From assembly GCA_022841665.1 (NCBI GenBank), contig JALHRB010000005.1, positions 62,001-126,000 of the forward strand: a DNA stretch of 64,000 nt, written 5' to 3'. The position numbers and the translations under genes were made by a program. Positions 26,069-34,267 of the stretch are shown here, in pieces. The number at the start of each line of letters is the position of its first letter. Position 1 is the first letter of the stretch. Below the pieces are notes generated by a model. The model was not told the DNA's origin, ran no database searches, and saw nothing but the letters and a program-made list of their open reading frames with translations. This DNA comes from Pseudolabrys sp. GTDB lineage: Bacteria > Pseudomonadota > Alphaproteobacteria > Rhizobiales > Xanthobacteraceae.

Positions 26069-28294
26069 TCAGCGCCCGGCCATCAGGGCCTTCAGCCGCT
26101 GCGGGGTGACCGGCAGGCGTGTCACCGCGCCGGGGCGCTGGAGTGCGTCGTCGATGGCCGAGGCGATCACCGCACCGACCGGGTTGGCGCCGCCTTCGCC
26201 CGCGCCCTTGAGGCCGAGCGGATTGAGCGGGCTGGGCGCGTCTTCCGATATGAGCACTGAAATATCGGGCACTTCGCGCGCGGTCGGCATCAGGTAGTCG
26301 GCGAAGGTGACCGACAGTGGCTCGCCGCTCTCGTCATAGGCGAACTCCTCGAACAGCGCGCCGCCGATGCCCTGCGCCAGCCCGCCGGCGATCTGGCCTT
26401 CCACCAGCTTCGGGTTCACCGCTTTGCCGATGTCGTAGGCGATGACGTAGCGCTCGATGGTGACGCCGCCGGTCTCGGCATCGATCTTCACCGCCGCGAC
26501 ATGCACGCCGTAAGGATAGACCATGTGCGCGGCCTCGAAGGTGTCCTCGGCGCTCAAGCCCTCCGACACCTGCTGCGCCAGCGCCGCCAGCGTCATGCTC
26601 GGCCCGCCGCCGCTGCGCACGATCTCGCCGCCGACGATGTCGAGCGCGCCAGCGTTCGTCTGCATCAGCGGCGCGGCCGCCTGCAAGGCCTTTTCGCGCA
26701 GCTTGACGGCGGCGAGCCGCGTGGCCTCGCCGCACATGACGGTGACGCGCGAGGCAAAGGCGCCCATGCCTTTGGCGATGCGGTCGGTTTGGCCGTGCAC
26801 CACGTTGATGTCCTGGTAATCGACGCCGAGCGTGTCGGCGCAGATTTGCGCGATCACGGTCTCGACGCCCTGGCCGATGGAGGCGACGCCGGTGACCACC
26901 TCGACGCGGCCGTCGCGCTTGACGTCGATGCGCACGGTGTCGAAGGGACCGAGCCCGCTCTTCTCCACGAACATGCCGACGCCGCCGCCGACCTTCTCGC
27001 CTTTGGCGCGGCGCATCTTCAGCTCGGCTTGGAGTTTGTGCCAGCCGGCCGCCTGCAAGGCCTTGTCGAGCAGCAGCGCGTAGTCGCCGGAGTCGTAGAC
27101 GATGTGCGTGCCGAGCGTCTCGAGGCCGAGATTGTACGGCATCGCGCTTTTGCCGATCAGGTTGCGGCGGCGGACCTCGACCGTGTCGATGCCGACTTTC
27201 GCCGCGATGGCATCCATCAGGCGCTCGCGCACGAAAGTCGATTCATAGCGGCCCGGCGCGCGGTAGGTGCCGGCCGGCGTCTTGTGGGTGAGGCGAATGT
27301 GGCCGGCGGCGCGATAGGCCGGCACGCGGTAGGGGCCGGGCAGCATGGCGGCGGCGAGGTCCGGCACGGTGGCGGCATGCGTGCGCATGTAGGCGCCGTT
27401 GTCGTGGAAGAATTCATCGTCGATGCCGAGGATACGGCCTTGCGCGTCGATGGCGGCGCGGACGCGGTGCACCTGGTCGCGCGAGTGATTGGCGGAGATC
27501 AAATGCTCGCGGCGGTCCTCGATCCATTTGATCGGCCGCTTGAATTTGAGCGCGGCGGCGCAGACCAGCACGTCCTCCGGATAGAGCTCGCCGCGGATGC
27601 CGAAGCCGCCGCCGACATGGCCTTCGTAGAGCTGCACCGAATTGATGTCGCGGCCGAGCATCTTCGCGATCTGGTCACGATTCCAGTGCGGCACCTTGGC
27701 GGCGCCGTGCATTTCCAGCACGTCGCGCGCTTCGTCGTAGCGGGCGACGGCGCCGCGCGTCTCCATCGGTACGCCGGAGTGGCGGCCGACCGCGAGTTCC
27801 ACTTTGACGACCGCGTGCGCATCGCGGAAGGCCGCTTCAATGTCGCCGTAGGCTTTGCGCACCACGCCGGGCTCGGTGACGGCAAGCGCCAGCGGCGCGA
27901 TGTCGAGCGCAACCAGGTCGGCGGCGTCTTCGGCGAGATAGGGATCGTCGGCAAAGACGACGGCGACCGGTTCGCCGACATAGCGCACGACGCCGTCGGC
28001 CAGCACCGGCTGCTGGTAGGGCGTGAGCCCTTCGATGCGGGTGAGGCGGAAGCCGATGCGCGGGATGTGCGCGACATCCTTGTAAGTCCACACCGCATGC
28101 ACGCCGGGCAGCGCCAGCGCGGCGGCGGCATCGACCGAAATGATGTTCCCGTGCGCCACCGGCGAGCGTACCACGCGCATGTGCCACTGGCCGGGGAAAC
28201 TGACGTCCGCCGCGAAGCGCCCTTGCCCTGTCAGCAGCGGCCGGTCTTCCAGGCGCGGGACGGAACGGCCGATGAATTTCTGTTTCTCAGGCAT
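26069..28294 (-). CDS. Molybdenum hydroxylase large subunit (CoxL/xanthine-dehydrogenase-like), copy 2
   Basis: 741 aa holding the molybdopterin-cytosine-dinucleotide site. Family landmarks: IGRSVPRLEDRPLLTGQGRF at the N-terminus, HVGGGFGIR, TYRAPGRYES in the active-site loop region, and GAGEGG at 697-702 with the presumed catalytic Glu700. The CO-dehydrogenase loop (AYRCSFR) is absent, so this is not a CO oxidiser. Family role: hydroxylation of N-heterocycles, aldehydes or aromatic CoA esters using water. It follows the Fe-S subunit gene across a repeat. Confidence 0.9.
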   Translation of the reverse strand: MPEKQKFIGRSVPRLEDRPLLTGQGRFAADVSFPGQWHMRVVRSPVAHGNIISVDAAAALALPGVHAVWTYKDVAHIPRIGFRLTRIEGLTPYQQPVLADGVVRYVGEPVAVVFADDPYLAEDAADLVALDIAPLALAVTEPGVVRKAYGDIEAAFRDAHAVVKVELAVGRHSGVPMETRGAVARYDEARDVLEMHGAAKVPHWNRDQIAKMLGRDINSVQLYEGHVGGGFGIRGELYPEDVLVCAAALKFKRPIKWIEDRREHLISANHSRDQVHRVRAAIDAQGRILGIDDEFFHDNGAYMRTHAATVPDLAAAMLPGPYRVPAYRAAGHIRLTHKTPAGTYRAPGRYESTFVRERLMDAIAAKVGIDTVEVRRRNLIGKSAMPYNLGLETLGTHIVYDSGDYALLLDKALQAAGWHKLQAELKMRRAKGEKVGGGVGMFVEKSGLGPFDTVRIDVKRDGRVEVVTGVASIGQGVETVIAQICADTLGVDYQDINVVHGQTDRIAKGMGAFASRVTVMCGEATRLAAVKLREKALQAAAPLMQTNAGALDIVGGEIVRSGGGPSMTLAALAQQVSEGLSAEDTFEAAHMVYPYGVHVAAVKIDAETGGVTIERYVIAYDIGKAVNPKLVEGQIAGGLAQGIGGALFEEFAYDESGEPLSVTFADYLMPTAREVPDISVLISEDAPSPLNPLGLKGAGEGGANPVGAVIASAIDDALQRPGAVTRLPVTPQRLKALMAGR

Positions 28295-28318
28295 CGCGAG
28301 CGTCGATCTATACTCCGC

Positions 28319-28373
28319 TCATTCCCGCGCAAGCGGGAATCCAGCGCTGGGTCCCCGCTTTCGCGGGGACGAG
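28319..28373. repeat. Palindromic repeat, type A (copy 2), between Fe-S and second large-subunit genes
   Basis: Two hairpins, TTCCCGCGCAAGCGGGAA and GTCCCCGCTTTCGCGGGGAC, joined by ATCCAGCGCTGG. Same design as 28890-28984 and 7817-7915, but shorter. It occupies most of the 90-base gap between two genes of one operon. Confidence 0.75.
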
Positions 28374-28384
28374 CGGTTGAAGCC

Positions 28385-28861
28385 TCACTTCCGCATCTCC
28401 TTGGCCGCGGCGCGCACGGCCTTGATGATGTTCTGGTAGCCGGTGCAGCGGCACAGGTTCGACGACAGCACGTCGATGAGGTCGTCGTCGCTGATGTCGG
28501 GTTCGCGCTCGAGCACGCCCACCGCCAGCATCAGGAAGCCCGGCGTGCAGAAGCCGCATTGCAGGCCGTGGTGATCCATGAAGGCCTGTTGCATTGGATG
28601 CAGCGTGTCGCCCTTGGCGAGGCCTTCCACTGTGCGGATCTGCTTGCCCGCCGCCTGCGCGGCGAACATCAGGCAGGAGCGCACCGGCTCGCCGTCCACG
28701 ATCACGGTGCAGGCGCCGCAGACGCCGTGCTCGCAGCCGATATGCGTGCCGGTCTGCCCGCAGTCCTCGCGGATGGCGTCGGCCAGCGTGCGGCGCGCCT
28801 CGACCTTGATGGCGTGGTCGCGGCCGTTGATGGTGAGGGTGATAGACGATTTTTCAGTCAT
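28385..28861 (-). CDS. (2Fe-2S)-binding small subunit of molybdenum hydroxylase (CoxS-like)
   Basis: 158 aa from ATG 28861. The plant-type ferredoxin domain carries Cys43, Cys48, Cys51 and Cys63; the second domain carries Cys102, Cys105, Cys137 and Cys139 (CGFC...CRC), so both 2Fe-2S clusters are complete. It passes electrons from the molybdenum centre to the FAD subunit. It is the only small subunit between two large-subunit genes, with a type A repeat on each side. Confidence 0.93.
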   Translation of the reverse strand: MTEKSSITLTINGRDHAIKVEARRTLADAIREDCGQTGTHIGCEHGVCGACTVIVDGEPVRSCLMFAAQAAGKQIRTVEGLAKGDTLHPMQQAFMDHHGLQCGFCTPGFLMLAVGVLEREPDISDDDLIDVLSSNLCRCTGYQNIIKAVRAAAKEMRK

Positions 28862-28889
28862 CTTGGTCCGCCGTAGCCGCATGTACTGC

Positions 28890-28984
28890 TGTCATGCCCG
28901 CGAAGGCGGGCATCCAGTAAACGTAGGCGCTTGTCGTAACGAGAGCGCGGTGCGTACTGGGTCCCCGCCTTCGCGGGGACGACG
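28890..28984. repeat. Palindromic repeat, type A (copy 3), between first large-subunit and Fe-S genes
   Basis: Hairpins TGCCCGCGAAGGCGGGCA and GTCCCCGCCTTCGCGGGGAC, with CCAGTA...TACTGG as an outer inverted pair. It separates the first large-subunit gene from the Fe-S subunit gene. Confidence 0.78.
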
Positions 28985-29002
28985 TCTGAAAATGTTGCGG
29001 GC

Positions 29003-31345
29003 TCATGCGGCCCCCGCCTTGCGCAGCGCCGCACGCACGCGCTGCGGCGTCGCCGGCATCTCGTCGATGACGATGTCGAAGGGACTGAGCGCGTCGTTGA
29101 TGGCGTTCACGATCGCCGCCGGCGCGCCGATGCAGCCGCCTTCGCCCAGCCCCTTGGCCTTGGTGATCGATTCCGTGCTCGGCGTCTCGATGTGGTGCAG
29201 CTCGATCTCCGGCACCTCGCGCGCCGTCGGCGGCATGTATTCGGCGAGCGTCGCGGTCAACGGGTTGCCGCTGTCGTCGTAGACGATCTCTTCCAAGAGC
29301 GCGTTGCCGATGCCCTGCGCGATGCCGCCGTGCACCTGGCCGTCGGCGATCATGGGATTGATGATGCGGCCGGCGTCCTCGGCGACGAGAAATTTCTCGA
29401 TTCGTGTACGGCCGGTCTCGACGTCCACCTCGACGATGGCGACATGGCAGGCGTTCGAAAACGTGCCGGGCGGGTCGTAGGTGCCGCTCTCGCTCAGGCC
29501 GGGCTCGATTTCGCCCTTGAAGCGGTGCGTCTGCGTGTAGGCTTCGCGCGCCATCTTGGCGATGGATACCGTGCGGTCGGTACCGGCCACCTTGGCCTGG
29601 CCGTCCTCCAGCACGATGTCGTCCGCTGCGGCTTCCAGCATGGTGCTGGCGATCTTGATCAGCTTGGCGCGCACTTTGCGCGCCGCGATCAGCGTGGCGC
29701 CGCCGGAGATCACCAGCGAGCGGCTGGCGAAGGTGCCCCAACCGTAAGGCGCCGTGTCGGTGTCGCCGTGAATGACCTTGATCTTGTGCGGCTCGACGCC
29801 GAGCTCGTCGGCGATGATCTGCGCCAGCGTGGTGCGCAAGCCCTGGCCGTGCGGCGAGGAGCCGATGCGCGCCTCGATGAAGCCGGAGGGATCGACGCTG
29901 ACATGCACCGTCTCCCAGCCGGGCGTGATCGCCATGCCGCGCGCGGTAAAGGCCGGGCTGCCGTAGCCGGTGCGCTCGGAGAACGTCGCAAAGCCGATGC
30001 CGAGGTAGCGGCCTTGCTTGCGCGCTTCCGCCTGCCGCTTGCGGAAGGCGGGAAGGGCGGCATGCTCGACCGCCATCTCCAGCGTCTGTTTGTAGCTCGC
30101 CTCGTCGAACTTGAGGCCGGCGGCGGAGACATAGGGGAATGTCCCGATCAGGTTCTTGCGGCGGATGTCGACCGGCTCCAGGCCGAAGGCGCGCGCCGCC
30201 TTGTCCATCAATCTTTCCAGCGCGAAGGTAATGACTGGCCGCGATACGCCGCGATAGGCGGCCATGGTGCAGGTGTTGGTGATGGCGCCGCGCGCGCGGC
30301 ACTCATACTGGCGAAAATCGTAAGGCCCCGGCATTTCCGCCATCGCCATCAGCGGCTCGACGCCGGAGGTGGTGGGAAAGCAGGAATAGGCGCCGATGTT
30401 GGACAGCACGTCGGCCTTGAGCGCGAGCAGGCGGGCGTCCTTGTCGAAGGCGCCTTCCAGCGCGATGGTCTGGTCGCGCGAATGAAACGAGGCGATCAGG
30501 TTTTCGCGCCGGTCCTCGGTCCAGGCGACCGACGATTTGAGCTTGCGCGCCAGCCACACCAGCACGACGTATTCGGCGCAGAGCGACATCTTCTGGCCGA
30601 AGCCGCCGCCGACGTCGGGCGCGATCACGCGCAGGTCCGATTCCGGCATGCCGAGCACGTCGGCGATCGCGGTGCGCATCAGATGCGGCATCTGCGTGGT
30701 GCAGGTGAGCGTCACGCGGCCGGTTGCCGCGTCGTAGGCGGCATGGGCGGCGCGCGCTTCCATCGGCGTGGCGTTCTGCCGGCGCGAACGCGCGTCGACC
30801 TTGACGATCTTGTGCGCGCCCGCCCAGACGCCGTCGAAGCCGTCGGTCTTGATGCGGCCTTCGAGGATGACATTGCCGGGCGCTTCGGCGTGGATTTGCG
30901 GCGCGCCGGACGCGACCGCGGCGCGCGCATCGACCACCGGTGTGGCGTCGCCGATGACGAGCTCGACAGCGTCGGCGATGTCCTCGGCCTCTTCCTCGCT
31001 CGCCGCCACCACCGCGGCGACCGCCTCGCCGACGAAGCGCACTTCGCCGTCGGCCAAAATCTGCTGCGGCACCGGCCGGTAGCTGAACTTGTGCAGCATG
31101 GGCAGGATCGGCTTCACGCCTTTGAGATCGGTGGCCGTAATCATGGTCGCGCCTTGCGGCGCCTTGACGCTTTCGATCTTGCCGGCGGCGGACGGGCTGC
31201 GCAGGAAGCGCACCCAGTGCGCGGCGGGCAGGTCGGCGGTGAAGCGGCCCTGGCCGGTGACGAGCGCGGGGTCTTCCAGACGGCGGATGGCGCGGCCGAC
31301 CCACTTCAGGCCGGAACCTTTGGTGTGCTGTTCGCGCGCGCTCAT
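29003..31345 (-). CDS. Molybdenum hydroxylase large subunit (CoxL/xanthine-dehydrogenase-like), copy 1
   Basis: 780 aa. Landmarks: VGRAIRRLEDPALVTGQGRF, DVGGGFGQK, AAYRGVSRP at the active-site loop, and GLGEGG at 732-737 with presumed catalytic Glu735. All molybdopterin-contact motifs look intact and the CO-dehydrogenase AYRCSFR loop is absent. The protein is clearly different from the 741-aa copy, so this is not a recent duplication. The start overlaps the FAD-subunit stop by four bases. Substrate unknown; N-heteroaromatics are plausible. Confidence 0.9.
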   Translation of the reverse strand: MSAREQHTKGSGLKWVGRAIRRLEDPALVTGQGRFTADLPAAHWVRFLRSPSAAGKIESVKAPQGATMITATDLKGVKPILPMLHKFSYRPVPQQILADGEVRFVGEAVAAVVAASEEEAEDIADAVELVIGDATPVVDARAAVASGAPQIHAEAPGNVILEGRIKTDGFDGVWAGAHKIVKVDARSRRQNATPMEARAAHAAYDAATGRVTLTCTTQMPHLMRTAIADVLGMPESDLRVIAPDVGGGFGQKMSLCAEYVVLVWLARKLKSSVAWTEDRRENLIASFHSRDQTIALEGAFDKDARLLALKADVLSNIGAYSCFPTTSGVEPLMAMAEMPGPYDFRQYECRARGAITNTCTMAAYRGVSRPVITFALERLMDKAARAFGLEPVDIRRKNLIGTFPYVSAAGLKFDEASYKQTLEMAVEHAALPAFRKRQAEARKQGRYLGIGFATFSERTGYGSPAFTARGMAITPGWETVHVSVDPSGFIEARIGSSPHGQGLRTTLAQIIADELGVEPHKIKVIHGDTDTAPYGWGTFASRSLVISGGATLIAARKVRAKLIKIASTMLEAAADDIVLEDGQAKVAGTDRTVSIAKMAREAYTQTHRFKGEIEPGLSESGTYDPPGTFSNACHVAIVEVDVETGRTRIEKFLVAEDAGRIINPMIADGQVHGGIAQGIGNALLEEIVYDDSGNPLTATLAEYMPPTAREVPEIELHHIETPSTESITKAKGLGEGGCIGAPAAIVNAINDALSPFDIVIDEMPATPQRVRAALRKAGAA

Positions 31346-32199
31346 CTGTTGGAATGCTCCAGCGCCCGGCGCACCACGGCGCGCACCAGGTCGCGGCGAT
31401 ACTCGGCGCTGGTCTGATGATCCTCCATCGCCTCGACAGCGTTTGCCGCCGCTTCGGCGGCGGCGCGGAAGGCTTTATCGCCGGGCGGCTGGCCGTTGAG
31501 CGCGGCTTCGGCTTGCGCGATGCGCCTGGGGAACGGCTCGGCGCCGCCGACGCCGACGCGCGCTTCGGCGATCTTGCCGCCTTGCAGCCGGTAGGTGACC
31601 AGCGCCGCGCTCATGGCGAAGTCGCCGGCGCGGCGGCTGAACTCGTTGAAGCCGAACTTGGTATCGGGCGAAAGCAGCGGCAGGCGCACCTCCGCCAGCA
31701 GCTCGTCCTCCGCCAGTGCGGTCGACATGATGCCGGCAAAGAATTCGCGCGCCGGGATCGGCCGCTCGCCGCGCGTGCTGCGGGCGACGATGGTGGCGTC
31801 GAGCGTCGCCGCGGTGAGGCACCATTCGGAGGAGGGGTCGGCATGCGCGAGGCTGCCGCAGAAGGTGCCGCGCATGCGGATCGGGTAATGCGCGATGTGG
31901 CGCGCGACAAAAGTCAGCAGCGCGCCGAGCGGATTGCCGACCACCGACTTGTGAAACGCGCCGTGGCGCACGCACGCGCCGATCGAAAGCGTCGTGCCGT
32001 CGCTGGCGATCCGGTCGAGGCCGTCGATCTCGTTGATGTCGACCAGATGTGCGGGTTTGGCCAGCCGGAACGCCATAATCGGCACCAGGCTCTGCCCCCC
32101 GGCGAGCACGCGGCCGTCTTGCGGTGCGACTTGCGCGAGGATCTTCACCGCCTCGTCGAGGGTCTTCGGCACGTGGCGGATGAACGGCGCGGGTTTCAT
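31342..32199 (-). CDS. FAD-binding medium subunit of molybdenum hydroxylase (CoxM-like)
   Basis: 285 aa from ATG 32199 (TTG and GTG starts lie up to four codons upstream). It has the FAD-binding PF00941 domain with VLAGGQSLVPIMAFRLAKP as first flavin loop and IRMRGTFCGSLAHADPSSEW as second, then the CO-dehydrogenase flavoprotein C-terminal domain. It takes electrons from the Fe-S subunit to an acceptor. First gene of the operon FAD - large - Fe-S - large - SDR; its promoter overlaps an operator-like site. Confidence 0.92.
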   Translation of the reverse strand: MKPAPFIRHVPKTLDEAVKILAQVAPQDGRVLAGGQSLVPIMAFRLAKPAHLVDINEIDGLDRIASDGTTLSIGACVRHGAFHKSVVGNPLGALLTFVARHIAHYPIRMRGTFCGSLAHADPSSEWCLTAATLDATIVARSTRGERPIPAREFFAGIMSTALAEDELLAEVRLPLLSPDTKFGFNEFSRRAGDFAMSAALVTYRLQGGKIAEARVGVGGAEPFPRRIAQAEAALNGQPPGDKAFRAAAEAAANAVEAMEDHQTSAEYRRDLVRAVVRRALEHSNR

Positions 32200-32284
32200 G
32201 GCTTGCACCAATAGCGCGGTCGGAAAGCAGCCGGATCATGCCGTGTCGGGGTCGCGGGCGACAGCCGCACCCCGCGGGCATGAG

Positions 32285-32300
32285 TTTGTATGTGTGCAAA
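32285..32300. promoter_or_regulatory. Operator-like site upstream of the molybdenum-hydroxylase operon
   Basis: TTTGTATGTGTGCAAA, a 16-base TTTG...CAAA dyad lying directly after the -10 of the predicted promoter. It carries TATGTGTGCAAA, 11/12 identical to the site at 15254-15265, and shares TTTGTAT with 17717-17728. Its place over the transcription start suggests repression. Confidence 0.5.
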
Positions 32301-32327
32301 CGATAGCGTCCGCGCCCGGATTGTCAA
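32300..32327 (-). promoter_or_regulatory. Predicted sigma-70 promoter of the molybdenum-hydroxylase operon
   Basis: Read on the minus strand: -35 TTGACA (32327-32322), 16-base spacer, -10 TATCGT (32305-32300). Transcription would start near 32293, about 95 bases before the FAD-subunit start codon and inside the operator-like site. The rest of the 195-base gap to the next gene shows nothing else. Confidence 0.55.
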
Positions 32328-32394
32328 ACGGGGCGGGGCTAAGTGGCGCTAATGTGAGCGCCTTCTTCCAGCCGGATGCCAGCGCAATCGCGCG

Positions 32395-32742
32395 CTACCA
32401 CTTGACCTCACGCCAACGGTCGAAGCGTTCGCGAACCGCCGGCGCAAGCGCGGCCGGGCCCAGCCGCTGCATCAGCGTGTGCCAGCCGTCGGCAGCAGTG
32501 ACGAGCGTGTCCGTAACGGCGTTGCCCGGCAAGTCACGGACGAAGGCGCGGATGCCGCGCGAGTCGAACAGCGCGAAAAGCGCGAAAGCCACGAGCATGG
32601 CGACGGCGGCGCGCCGCGCCTGCACGGCGCTGTCGTCCGTGCCCGCCTCACGGGCTTGCGCGGGCGCCGGCTGCAGGCTGCGCGAGCGACGCTGCCAAAA
32701 GCTCTTCTTGCGTTCCGGATAGGCAAGCGTCTCGTCGACCAT
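32395..32742 (-). CDS. Small single-span membrane protein, partner of the MBOAT gene
   Basis: 115 aa from ATG 32742, ten bases after the MBOAT stop. A basic, Pro/Ala-rich N-terminal part (SFWQRRSRS) is followed by one hydrophobic helix near residues 50-65 (AVAMLVAFALFALF) and a C-terminal part of about 45 residues outside the membrane. Not recognised by family. The place at the end of an O-acyltransferase operon suggests an accessory role in polysaccharide acylation. The frame is open further upstream, but that region overlaps the MBOAT gene. Confidence 0.65.
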   Translation of the reverse strand: MVDETLAYPERKKSFWQRRSRSLQPAPAQAREAGTDDSAVQARRAAVAMLVAFALFALFDSRGIRAFVRDLPGNAVTDTLVTAADGWHTLMQRLGPAALAPAVRERFDRWREVKW

Positions 32743-32752
32743 GGGCTGTCCT

Positions 32753-34237
32753 CTAAAACTGGAAATAGACAAAGGGCGCGACGCCCTGCGGCCCGATGGT
32801 CTGAATCGCCAGCAAGCCACCGCCGAGCATGAGACCAAGCATCCAGGCCGGCAGATCGCGCGCCCGCTCGGCGAGCCGCTCAATGCCGTTGCCGGACAGA
32901 AATTGCACCGCCACCGCGCCGGCAACGAGCGCGAACAGGAACGGCGTCAACAACCGCGGGCCGCCTTCGAACGCGAACATCGTCGCGAAATAGGTGAAAG
33001 CGGCTTCCAATTCCGGGCTTCGGAAAAAGACGGCGGCGAGGGTGAACAGGTGGAAAGTAACGAGCCATCCCATACCGGCGGCGAACAGCGCCACGGCCGG
33101 CGTCGGCGTGGGCTGCGCGGCCGCAGCGGCGGCGCCGAGTGCGTTAAGCCGCGGCCGTGCCGTTCGCCAAGCGTGCCAGCGGCCTTTGATGAAGCGCTCG
33201 AGCCCGAGGCCGACGCCATGGATGGCGCCCCAAATCACGAAGGTCCAGTTGGCGCCGTGCCAAAGCCCGCCCAGCAGCATGGTGAGAAAAATATTGCGGT
33301 ACATGCGCCAGCCGGCGTCGCGCTTGTCGCCGCGCAGTGCCCGGTAGAGATAATCGCGCAGCCAGGTTGAGAGCGAGATGTGCCAGCGCTGCCAAAGCTG
33401 CGTCAGTGAGGTGGCGGCGAGCGGACGATCGAAATTCTTTCGGAAGCGGAAGCCGAGCAGGGCGGCGGCGCCGATGGCGATGTCGCTGTAGGCCGAAAAA
33501 TCGCAATAAACCTGCACCGCATAGCCGTAATGGGCGGCGATCAAGTCGACGCTGCTCGCCTGCTCCGGCGCGGCGAAGACCGGATCGACCAGGTCGGCGG
33601 CGAGATAGTGCGCTACCACGGTCTTCTTCAGCATGCCGTTCAGGATGAGCAGAAACCCGGTGACCACCGCGCCGCGGCTCAGCTCAGGCTCTTTGTCGAG
33701 TTGCGGCAGGAAATGCGCGGCGCGCACGATCGGTCCGGCTACGAGCTGCGGAAAGAACGAGATGTAGAGGAACAAATCGACCGGCGAACGTACCGGCCGG
33801 ATATGGCCGCGATAGACGTCGACCAAGTAGGAGACGCCTTGGAAGGTGAAGAAGGAAATGCCGATCGGAAGCACGATTTCCAGGAACGGCATGTCGCGCT
33901 GGAGTCCGAGCGCCAGCGTAAGATCGGTCAGGCTGTCGATGAAGAAGTTGTAGTACTTGAACAGGCCGAGCACGCCGAGATTGGCGGCTACCGCGGTCGC
34001 CATGATGCGGTAGCGCAGGCGCTCGCCGCGCGTGCCAGCGAGTGCGAGCCCGGCGGCATAGTTGAAGGCCGAGGAGCCGGCGAGCAGGGCGAGGAAGCGC
34101 CAGTCCCAGTAGCCGTAGAAGAAGTAACTGGCGCCGAGCAGCATCAGCTTGCGCGCGCTTGCGCTGGCGCGCAACGACCATGCCGCGACGAAGACCGCGA
34201 AGAAGAACAGCGCGAATTGCGGCGTTGGGAACAGCAT
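32753..34237 (-). CDS. MBOAT-family O-acyltransferase (AlgI/PatA-like)
   Basis: 494 aa, ATG 34237 preceded by GGAGG. Multi-pass inner-membrane protein; conserved blocks include LPIGISFFTFQGVSYLVDVYRG, SFFPQLVAGPIVRA, FRKNFDRP and LLGGLWHGANWTFVIWGAIHG with the invariant catalytic His of the MBOAT family. AlgI-type proteins carry acyl groups across the membrane to periplasmic partners that acetylate exopolysaccharide or peptidoglycan. The SGNH gene just upstream probably encodes that partner. Confidence 0.9.
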   Translation of the reverse strand: MLFPTPQFALFFFAVFVAAWSLRASASARKLMLLGASYFFYGYWDWRFLALLAGSSAFNYAAGLALAGTRGERLRYRIMATAVAANLGVLGLFKYYNFFIDSLTDLTLALGLQRDMPFLEIVLPIGISFFTFQGVSYLVDVYRGHIRPVRSPVDLFLYISFFPQLVAGPIVRAAHFLPQLDKEPELSRGAVVTGFLLILNGMLKKTVVAHYLAADLVDPVFAAPEQASSVDLIAAHYGYAVQVYCDFSAYSDIAIGAAALLGFRFRKNFDRPLAATSLTQLWQRWHISLSTWLRDYLYRALRGDKRDAGWRMYRNIFLTMLLGGLWHGANWTFVIWGAIHGVGLGLERFIKGRWHAWRTARPRLNALGAAAAAAQPTPTPAVALFAAGMGWLVTFHLFTLAAVFFRSPELEAAFTYFATMFAFEGGPRLLTPFLFALVAGAVAVQFLSGNGIERLAERARDLPAWMLGLMLGGGLLAIQTIGPQGVAPFVYFQF

Positions 34238-34267
34238 CAGAGGCCTCCGCGGGTCTCGTGTGCGGTA

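Noticed and set aside
26069-32199. Carbon monoxide dehydrogenase (CoxMSL) as the name for the molybdenum hydroxylase
   Set aside because: Neither large subunit has the AYRCSFR active-site loop of CO-oxidising CoxL, and no coxDEF accessory genes are nearby.
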